From Olleya namhaensis (lineage in GTDB: Bacteria > Bacteroidota > Bacteroidia > Flavobacteriales > Flavobacteriaceae), in NCBI RefSeq assembly GCF_900114005.1, contig NZ_FORM01000005.1, positions 186,001 to 250,000 on the forward strand: a stretch of DNA of 64,000 nucleotides, read 5' to 3'. The translations under genes were made by a program, and so were the position numbers. This document shows, piece by piece, positions 58,276 through 64,000 of the stretch (position 1 is the stretch's first letter; each line of letters starts with the position of its first letter). Below the pieces are notes generated by a model. It saw only the letters and a list, made by a program, of their open reading frames with translations. It had not been told where the DNA came from and searched no databases.

Positions 58276-58301
58276 TAAAAAAAGCCTCAATGAAGAGGCT
58301 T
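58276..58301 (-). terminator. Terminator/attenuator between prfA and pyrF
   Basis: On the minus strand AAGCCTC (58301-58295) pairs with GAGGCTT (58288-58282) and runs into seven T (58283-58277). The hairpin begins 4 bases after the prfA stop codon (58308-58306) and ends 5 bases before the pyrF ATG. Confidence 0.8.
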
Positions 58302-58305
58302 GATA

Positions 58306-59382
58306 TTAAATATGTTCGTCACTAGCTTTTAATTTCTCTGTATTATCAGCTAATTGTAATTCGTCAATAATTTTTTGGATATCTCCATTTACAATATTTT
58401 GCAAATCGTATAATGTCAATCCAATTCTGTGATCAGTAACACGACCTTGAGAATAGTTGTAAGTTCTAATTTTAGCACTTCTATCTCCAGAGGTTACCAT
58501 AGTACCACGCAACGCTGCATCTTCTTCGTTTTTCTTAGCTAACTCCATGTCGTATAAACGCGAACGTAATACTTTAAAAGCTTTCTCTTTGTTTTTATGC
58601 TGCGATTTTTGATCTTGACATTGCGCTACTAATCCTGTTGGTATGTGCGTTAAACGTACTGCAGAATATGTTGTGTTTACAGATTGACCACCTGGTCCTG
58701 AAGAACAGAAAAAATCTACACGTACCTCTTTTGGGTTAATCTCTACATCAAACTCCTCTGCTTCTGGAAATACCATTACAGTGGCAGCACTTGTATGCAC
58801 ACGTCCTTGTGTTTCTGTCTGCGGTACACGTTGTACACGGTGTACACCTGCTTCAAACTTTAAAGTCCCATAGACATCGTTTCCAGTAACTTCAAATTGG
58901 ATTTCTTTAAAACCACCATTTGTCCCTTCACTGTAATCTACCGTATCTACTTTCCATCCTCTAGCTTCACAGTATTTACTGTACATTCTAAATAAATCTC
59001 CAGCAAAAATACTTGCTTCATCCCCTCCTGCACCTGCTCGTAATTCTACAACAGCATTCTTAGAATCCTCAGGATCTTTAGGTATTAGAAGCACACGTAT
59101 GTCGTCTTCTAATTTAGGAATTTCCACTTTAGCTTCTTCATATTGCATTTTAGCCATTTCGACCATTTCGGCATCACTACCGTCTGCTATGATTTCTTCC
59201 GCTTCTTTTAAATTTTCAGTAAACTCAAGATAAATCTCGCGCTTATCCATTAAAAGTCGTAAATCTTTATATTCTTTATTTAGTGCGACGTAACGTTTTT
59301 GATCAGTAATAACATCAGGTTGGATTATTAAATCGCTAACCTCATCAAAACGTTGCTTTACTATTTGTAACTTCTCTAACAT
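58306..59382 (-). CDS. prfA: Peptide chain release factor 1
   Basis: This 358-residue ribosome release factor reads UAA and UAG. The Gly-Gly-Gln motif that triggers hydrolysis is in Ser-Gly-Pro-Gly-Gly-Gln-Ser-Val-Asn (about 228-236), and the coiled N-terminal domain and C-terminal part are full length. The open frame continues upstream to a TTG at 59406, but that overlaps the -7 element TATTTTTG, so the ATG at 59382 is chosen. pyrF follows after a terminator-like hairpin. Confidence 0.96.
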   Translation of the reverse strand: MLEKLQIVKQRFDEVSDLIIQPDVITDQKRYVALNKEYKDLRLLMDKREIYLEFTENLKEAEEIIADGSDAEMVEMAKMQYEEAKVEIPKLEDDIRVLLIPKDPEDSKNAVVELRAGAGGDEASIFAGDLFRMYSKYCEARGWKVDTVDYSEGTNGGFKEIQFEVTGNDVYGTLKFEAGVHRVQRVPQTETQGRVHTSAATVMVFPEAEEFDVEINPKEVRVDFFCSSGPGGQSVNTTYSAVRLTHIPTGLVAQCQDQKSQHKNKEKAFKVLRSRLYDMELAKKNEEDAALRGTMVTSGDRSAKIRTYNYSQGRVTDHRIGLTLYDLQNIVNGDIQKIIDELQLADNTEKLKASDEHI

Positions 59383-59403
59383 CTTCTTCTTAAAATTGTG
59401 AAA

Positions 59404-59432
59404 CAAAAATACGATAATTTATGAATTTTCAA
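59404..59432 (-). promoter_or_regulatory. Promoter of prfA, TTG-N18-TATTTTTG
   Basis: On the minus strand TTG (59430-59432) and TATTTTTG (59404-59411) are 18 bases apart, matching the family consensus. The ATG is about 22 bases downstream. Confidence 0.7.
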
Positions 59433-59491
59433 TACTTTATAGTAGTTTGCTTACAATTAAAATATTAGCGCCTTTTTACCGTTAAAACTAT

Positions 59492-59785
59492 ATGTTAAAT
59501 CAGTTTATTGCCATACTATACTATTACCGCACCTTTGCTATATGGTCTCTTATTATTAATATTTTACTATTAATAACAGGCAGTTCCTACCTAATAGTTG
59601 CCCTTATAACTAAACTATTTTTAATAATTTTGCTATATTACATCGTCTCTCAAACGGATACAAAACAAAAATTAGTTTTTTATAAAAACCTAGGCATCTC
59701 TGATTTAAAACTTTTTGGTTTTTTATATAGCATTGACGCTTTAGTAACTATTGCTTTTTTAAGTCTAATCCACCAATTTACATAG
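59492..59785 (+). CDS. Small membrane protein, partner of the ABC ATPase
   Basis: This 97-residue protein is mostly hydrophobic, with helices at about 15-32, 34-52 and 73-92 and a short soluble Lys-rich loop (Ser-Gln-Thr-Asp-Thr-Lys-Gln-Lys-Leu-Val). No family is recognised. It ends 7 bases before an ABC ATPase gene, so it may be the small membrane component of that transporter. It is divergent from prfA. Confidence 0.62.
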   Translation: MLNQFIAILYYYRTFAIWSLIINILLLITGSSYLIVALITKLFLIILLYYIVSQTDTKQKLVFYKNLGISDLKLFGFLYSIDALVTIAFLSLIHQFT

Positions 59786-59792
59786 ATACACT

Positions 59793-60452
59793 TTGATTTT
59801 TGAGATAGATAATGTAGAGCTTTACTTTAGTGAAAAACGCATATTAAATGGCATTTATCTAAAGGCTGAGACCGGTAAAGTAACAACTTTATTAGGCAGT
59901 AATGGTTCTGGAAAAAGTTGCGTATTAAGTATTGCTTTTGGTACGCTTATCGCGAAATACAGCCACATCCGACTGGACAGTAAACCTTTATTAAAACCAC
60001 TATATCTTACCAAAGCTGCTGCTTATTTACCACAACACAACTTTACACCAAATCAAGCTAAGGTCAATACCTTATTTACACTATTTAATGTTAGTTGGAG
60101 AAACTTTATTAAAGACTATCCTGAATTTAAAATCTACAAAAACAACACAATAAAGACCTTATCCGGTGGAGAAAGACGTGTGGTCGAAATATATTTAATA
60201 CTAAAAAAGAAAGCTAAAATTATATTTTTAGATGAGCCCTTTAATGGTGTGGCTCCGTTATATATTGAAAAAATTAAGGCATTAATTATTGAAGAAAAAA
60301 AACACAAAGCAATTATACTAACAGACCACAGATACACCGAAGTTATTGAAATAGCAGACACAATATATTTAATAAAAAATGGATGCTCAAAATTAATTGA
60401 GACCCTTACAGAATTAGAAGATTACAAATACTTGTCTCAAGGTAGCTTGTAG
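59793..60452 (+). CDS. ABC transporter ATP-binding protein
   Basis: This 219-residue ATPase has Walker A (Leu-Leu-Gly-Ser-Asn-Gly-Ser-Gly-Lys-Ser-Cys, about 33-43), signature Leu-Ser-Gly-Gly-Glu-Arg-Arg (about 124-130) and Walker B Ile-Ile-Phe-Leu-Asp-Glu-Pro. The only plausible start is TTG (59793); no ATG occurs between the previous stop and the first conserved strand. Gln-His-Asn in the Q-loop position (Leu-Pro-Gln-His-Asn) is present. It is coupled to the small membrane protein; the substrate is unknown. Confidence 0.85.
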   Translation: MIFEIDNVELYFSEKRILNGIYLKAETGKVTTLLGSNGSGKSCVLSIAFGTLIAKYSHIRLDSKPLLKPLYLTKAAAYLPQHNFTPNQAKVNTLFTLFNVSWRNFIKDYPEFKIYKNNTIKTLSGGERRVVEIYLILKKKAKIIFLDEPFNGVAPLYIEKIKALIIEEKKHKAIILTDHRYTEVIEIADTIYLIKNGCSKLIETLTELEDYKYLSQGSL

Positions 60453-60455
60453 TAA

Positions 60456-61136
60456 CTAACTTTTAATCTGTTCTTGTTTATTAAAAAACACATAATAACC
60501 CAAGCACATAAACCCTAAAAAGTATAAGATTCTTTCTGTAAAGAAAAACAAATCCGCATCAAAAAAATTAGCAATAAACCCGTTTAAATCTGTAAAAACA
60601 AACAAAAAAGTAAAGCCCGTAAAACAAACTGCTTTCTTAGATTCGTTTAAAAAATAGTATTTAGCAGCCAAAGCACATGACAAAATACAAATCACCCAAT
60701 ACGCCTGTATTGATAAAATTTGAGTATAATCCAAAACATTAGTCGTCTCTGTAATAGCCTTGTAACCAATTAAAATATTGATTGCTATAACGACTACAAA
60801 TAATAACGTAATAGTATTTCCTAATTTTTGAAATCTGAGCTTAGCAGAAAGCATAACACACAATATTAAAAAAGCCACCATCTTTATAACTGAATAAATC
60901 TCAATTACATACGGCTGTAAATAATACAAATCAAAACCATCCGCAATAACTAATAACGTTAAAAATGGTAACAGCAAACGGTCTTTTACACCTAAAAACA
61001 GAAAGAATAATAGGTACAAAAAGCTAGATACCAGTCTAATTATCTGACTATAAAAAAAATCCAAAAACACTATTGATGTTATATTAATTATAACAACAAC
61101 AAGAGTGACTATGTTAAAAAAGGATTTAGATTTCAA
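60456..61136 (-). CDS. Multi-helix membrane protein, unknown
   Basis: This 226-residue protein is almost entirely hydrophobic, with seven or eight helices. A weak resemblance to YhhN/TMEM86-like lysoplasmalogenases comes from the helix pattern and a conserved-looking Ala-Asp-Gly-Phe-Asp near residue 66 and Phe-Thr-Asp-Leu-Asn-Gly near 190. I would not assign an enzyme activity. It is convergent with the ABC gene (3 bases apart) and lies downstream of the DUF3078 gene. Confidence 0.6.
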   Translation of the reverse strand: MKSKSFFNIVTLVVVIINITSIVFLDFFYSQIIRLVSSFLYLLFFLFLGVKDRLLLPFLTLLVIADGFDLYYLQPYVIEIYSVIKMVAFLILCVMLSAKLRFQKLGNTITLLFVVVIAINILIGYKAITETTNVLDYTQILSIQAYWVICILSCALAAKYYFLNESKKAVCFTGFTFLFVFTDLNGFIANFFDADLFFFTERILYFLGFMCLGYYVFFNKQEQIKS

Positions 61137-61161
61137 ATATTGCTTTTTATAAATATAGCAA

Positions 61162-62106
61162 TTAAAAATCTACTATCACACCAATTCCTAATAGTTGTTT
61201 CCATTGTAAAGCTGCTCCACGCTCCACAAACTCATCCTCCACATTTGTTTCTTCAATAATCTTAACATCATTATCGTATCTAATATGAGATCCTAAGGTT
61301 GCTTTTACAAAATCGTTAACCTTAAAATCAAACACAACTTCCCAGTCCACATCTATATTTCCAAAACTATTTAAATAATCGGTATATAAACTTACTCGGT
61401 TTTTTAGATATACATTTTCTAATACTTCTGTTTCGTATGCATTAGTGACCAGAATACCCATTTCCGTCCTCACATTTTCACCGTTTTTAATTTTATTACC
61501 CAACGTATCAAACACTGCTTTTTCGACACCAAACGCGCCAGAATCAGCTAACTCTTGATCTAAGACAAAAGTAGCTTTAAACGTTAAAGGGGACATATAG
61601 AAGGATAATTTTTCGATATTCTTACCATATTCCACACCACCTCCGATAAACAAATATCCCGGAGCCATAAAACTAGAAATAGAATTGTCTCTATTTGGAT
61701 AATTATATCCGTTGGTGTATTGTGTTTTAAAATTAAAACGCCCTGAATAATACCAATTAGTAATGGTGTCTTTTCTGTATCCAATGGTAGAAATTAACTC
61801 AAGCTCGTCTTCCGTTTTACGTAACTTCTGACTTTCTTGCTTATTTACACCATAACGTGTTCTAACCTCGTTAAACCATATTAGATTGTTTTTTTTATAA
61901 CGTAAACTAGATTTAATTGCTAATAATGCCGAAATTGAATTAGCGCCACCAGCATTCCAATTAACAAAAGTTACTTCGTTAATATCTACGCCAATCTTGT
62001 TTTTTTGTTTCCATTTAATGGTATCAACAACTTTTACTTCAGGTTCCGTCTGCGCGACCAAATTAGTAACGCAAAACATGAAGCACATTATAAAAATGTA
62101 TCTCAT
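61162..62106 (-). CDS. DUF3078 outer-membrane-type protein
   Basis: This 314-residue exported protein has a signal peptide (about 1-18, ending Leu-Val-Ala-Gln). A beta-barrel-like pattern of alternating residues follows, with Gly-Val-Asp-Ile-Asn-Glu-Val-Thr-Phe-Val-Asn-Trp-Asn-Ala-Gly-Gly, the DUF3078 hallmark. It is probably an outer-membrane protein; function unknown. It lies 23 bases after purM on the same strand. Confidence 0.85.
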   Translation of the reverse strand: MRYIFIMCFMFCVTNLVAQTEPEVKVVDTIKWKQKNKIGVDINEVTFVNWNAGGANSISALLAIKSSLRYKKNNLIWFNEVRTRYGVNKQESQKLRKTEDELELISTIGYRKDTITNWYYSGRFNFKTQYTNGYNYPNRDNSISSFMAPGYLFIGGGVEYGKNIEKLSFYMSPLTFKATFVLDQELADSGAFGVEKAVFDTLGNKIKNGENVRTEMGILVTNAYETEVLENVYLKNRVSLYTDYLNSFGNIDVDWEVVFDFKVNDFVKATLGSHIRYDNDVKIIEETNVEDEFVERGAALQWKQLLGIGVIVDF

Positions 62107-62129
62107 ATTTTTTAAAAATTAATTAGTAA

Positions 62130-63308
62130 TTAATATTCAAACGTTCCGTAAGGACTTTCTATTGTTAGTTTTTTAGAATCTGAAGCTTCAACACGACCAA
62201 CAACCTGTGCATTAACATTATAAGATTTTGAAATTGCAATAATTTCTTCTGCTTTTTCTGGGGATACATAAATTTCCATTCTATGCCCACAATTAAATAC
62301 TTGATACATCTCTTTCCAATCTGTTTTAGATTGTTCTTGTATTAGCTTAAATAATGGCGGTACAGTAAATAAATTATCCTTAACAATATGAAGGTTATCT
62401 ATAAAATGTAAAATCTTAGTTTGTGCTCCTCCACTACAATGCACCATTCCGTGGATATCTTCACTTGTATATTTAGATAAAATATCTTTAATAATTGGCG
62501 CATACGTTCTTGTTGGAGACAATACTAATTGTCCAGCATCTAATGGAGAGCCTTCAACTTTATCTGTTAATTTTACTTTTCCAGAGTACACCAAATCTTC
62601 TGGTACAGCAGCGTCAAAACTTTCTGGATATTTTTTAGCTAAATAATTATCAAAAACATCATGTCTTGCAGAAGTCAATCCGTTACTTCCCATACCTCCG
62701 TTATAGCCTTTCTCGTAAGTTGCTTGGCCAAAACTTTCTAAACCAACAATTACATCTCCTGCTTTTATATTAGCATTGTCAATAACGTCGCTACGTTTTA
62801 TTCTAGCCGTAACTGTAGAATCTACAATTATTGTTCTAACCAAGTCACCAACATCTGCTGTTTCTCCTCCAGTACTATGTATTGTTACTCCAAAACCTTT
62901 TAAGTCTTCAATCAACTCTTCGGTACCATTAATTATAGCCGATAATACTTCACCAGGAATTACACTTTTGTTACGTCCTATTGTTGAGGATAACATGATA
63001 TTGTCGGTTGCTCCAACACATAACAAATCGTCAATATTCATTATTAAAGCATCTTGGGCAATACCTTTCCAAACAGACACATCACCAGTTTCTTTCCAAT
63101 ACATATACGCTAAAGACGATTTTGTCCCTGCGCCATCTGCGTGCATAATCAAGCAATACTCCTGATCGTTAGTTAAATAATCTGGTACAATTTTGCAAAA
63201 TGCTTTAGGAAACAAACCTTTGTCTATATTCTTTATCGCATTATGCACATCTTCTTTTGATGCAGATACACCTCTTTGACTGTAACGTTTTGAAATTTCT
63301 GAACTCAT
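62130..63308 (-). CDS. purM: Phosphoribosylformylglycinamidine cyclo-ligase (AIR synthase)
   Basis: This 392-residue enzyme closes the imidazole ring in purine synthesis. The Tyr-Ser-Gln-Arg-Gly-Val-Ser near the N-terminus, His-Ala-Asp-Gly-Ala-Gly-Thr-Lys-Ser (about 56-64), Asn-Ile-Asp-Asp-Leu-Leu-Cys-Val-Gly-Ala and Gly-Gly-Glu-Thr-Ala-Asp motifs are intact. This is the longer Bacteroidota form of PurM. It has a consensus promoter at 63326-63355 and leads into the DUF3078 gene. Confidence 0.92.
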   Translation of the reverse strand: MSSEISKRYSQRGVSASKEDVHNAIKNIDKGLFPKAFCKIVPDYLTNDQEYCLIMHADGAGTKSSLAYMYWKETGDVSVWKGIAQDALIMNIDDLLCVGATDNIMLSSTIGRNKSVIPGEVLSAIINGTEELIEDLKGFGVTIHSTGGETADVGDLVRTIIVDSTVTARIKRSDVIDNANIKAGDVIVGLESFGQATYEKGYNGGMGSNGLTSARHDVFDNYLAKKYPESFDAAVPEDLVYSGKVKLTDKVEGSPLDAGQLVLSPTRTYAPIIKDILSKYTSEDIHGMVHCSGGAQTKILHFIDNLHIVKDNLFTVPPLFKLIQEQSKTDWKEMYQVFNCGHRMEIYVSPEKAEEIIAISKSYNVNAQVVGRVEASDSKKLTIESPYGTFEY

Positions 63309-63325
63309 TGTGTTGTGTTAAGCAA

Positions 63326-63355
63326 CAAAGATATTTATAAATAAAAAGCACACAA
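63326..63355 (-). promoter_or_regulatory. Promoter of purM, TTG-N19-TATCTTTG
   Basis: On the minus strand TTG (63353-63355) is 19 bases before TATCTTTG (63326-63333), a perfect match. The -33 element lies in the stem of the upstream terminator. Confidence 0.75.
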
Positions 63356-63372
63356 ATATTTGTGTGCTTTTA
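63343..63372 (-). terminator. Terminator downstream of the beta-propeller gene
   Basis: AAAAGCACACAAA (63344-63356) pairs perfectly with TTTGTGTGCTTTT (63359-63371) across TA, with T runs on the minus-strand exit. Confidence 0.88.
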
Positions 63373-63399
63373 TAAGTAAATTTACAAACGGGTTATTAA

Positions 63400-64000
63400 C
63401 TACTTCCAGTCAGGCATTTTTGCATTTTCTATTAATATTGTAATCTCTGACAAGGTTGCCAAACTTAATTTAGTAACATTTTGTTGTGATACACCATCAT
63501 TAGATGTATTTACGTAAATAACCTCTGCTTCATTAGGAGAAAACTTAGGGTCTAAATCATTGGTTCCTGCAGCTTTTGAAGTCGAAATATCCGTTGCTGT
63601 CATAGTACCAATGTTATAAATAAACATATGCGTATCTAACTGCCTGTATTCTGCGTTTTGATTACCAGAAATATCATAACTGTATAATAATTGAGAACCA
63701 TCAAACGCATAATCTAAACCACCAGCTGCTCCAGCTACACCTTGCAACACATAATCAATAATAACTCCTGAATTATTGATTGTATAGATCTCTACATTGT
63801 ACCCTACAGTATTATTTGTTTTTACAGCCATACGCTGCGTACTTTGGTTCCAATCTACTTCTGTAATAAAATTACCATTTAATGTCTGGTGTATTTGAGT
63901 AACGCCAGAACCGTTAGTATTAATTTTATATAATTTATCAAAACTTGCATAAGCAAATTTGGTATTACTGTTGGTCCATTCAAAATCCAACTCCTCTAGA
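63400..64000 (-). CDS. C-terminal part of a TolB/PD40-like beta-propeller protein (partial)
   Basis: The frame is open to the right edge, so only the last 200 residues are seen. Repeated blades of the PD40 type are visible: Trp-Thr-Asn-Ser-Asn-Thr-Lys-Phe-Ala-Tyr, Asp-Trp-Asn-Gln-Ser-Thr-Gln-Arg-Met-Ala-Val, Asp-Tyr-Ala-Phe-Asp-Gly-Ser-Gln-Leu-Leu-Tyr-Ser and Pro-Lys-Phe-Ser-Pro-Asn-Glu-Ala-Glu-Val-Ile-Tyr-Val. Such propellers in Bacteroidota are usually periplasmic or surface lipoproteins. The N-terminus, signal and function are not visible. Confidence 0.78.
   Translation of the reverse strand, partial: LEELDFEWTNSNTKFAYASFDKLYKINTNGSGVTQIHQTLNGNFITEVDWNQSTQRMAVKTNNTVGYNVEIYTINNSGVIIDYVLQGVAGAAGGLDYAFDGSQLLYSYDISGNQNAEYRQLDTHMFIYNIGTMTATDISTSKAAGTNDLDPKFSPNEAEVIYVNTSNDGVSQQNVTKLSLATLSEITILIENAKMPDWK

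Noticed and set aside
63326-63372. Overlap of the purM promoter with a terminator as an attenuator
   Set aside because: The terminator acts on the gene transcribed towards purM from the right; the purM transcript begins after it, so it does not lie in the purM leader.

Overview
The window is an AT-rich chromosomal segment from a member of the Bacteroidota, almost certainly a marine-type Flavobacteriaceae. The evidence is a gliding-motility lipoprotein (GldI), a type IX secretion cargo protein with a C-terminal sorting domain, many Bacteroidota-restricted families (DUF6503, DUF4920, DUF4252, DUF3078, DUF3810), A-rich translation starts without Shine-Dalgarno motifs, and promoters of the TTG-N(18-20)-TAnnTTTG type (ndk, prfA, purM, arsC-like). 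No tRNA, rRNA, CRISPR array, phage or transposase gene was recognised. Genus cannot be fixed from the sequence alone.

Layout. 0-4.8 kb: DUF721 protein, two cold-shock proteins, ndk, then the nrnA-gldI-cyclophilin/FKBP cluster. 4.9-12.9 kb: an arsenate-reductase-like phosphatase with an ACR3 arsenite exporter, small membrane proteins, a large secreted protein, and a Crp regulator beside a DJ-1 lipoprotein, an ACT protein and an SMR exporter. 12.9-20.1 kb: an accessory stretch of mostly unknown small membrane or secreted proteins. It is punctuated by near-identical promoter-bearing repeats and by duplicated fragments of the 3' end of pepD; this is the most unusual region. 20-31 kb: pepD, a PLD-like protein, DUF3810, paired amidohydrolase-like proteins and DUF6503 lipoprotein paralogues. 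31-45 kb: housekeeping and envelope genes (TrmH-type methyltransferase, M48 protease, esterase, MBL/EF-hand protein, TIGR01777 epimerase, mnmD, ilvE, MazG-like, M49 peptidase, fluoride channel, DUF lipoproteins). 45-50.7 kb: an MFS exporter behind an attenuator-like leader, VOC and DJ-1 proteins, an Lrp regulator, a degenerate DEAD protein, SigZ with an overlooked 33-residue Cys-rich peptide, and OsmC. 50.7-64 kb: IcmF-type acyl-CoA mutase, purU, DUF4197, a metal-receptor protein, pyrF-prfA, a small ABC pair, membrane proteins, purM and the end of a beta-propeller protein.

The parts most worth following up are: (1) the 12.9-20.1 kb cassette-like region, where promoter/hairpin repeats and pepD 3'-end copies alternate with unknown genes; (2) two leaders in which a rho-independent terminator sits just upstream of a start codon (MFS exporter with an overlapping leader peptide; pyrF behind prfA); (3) the Cys-rich mini-protein next to sigZ; (4) amidohydrolase proteins in which most domains have lost the metal-binding HxH motif.

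All calls come from reading the sequence and remembering family motifs. No database search was run. Promoters, leaders, small RNAs and mobility ideas are inferences.
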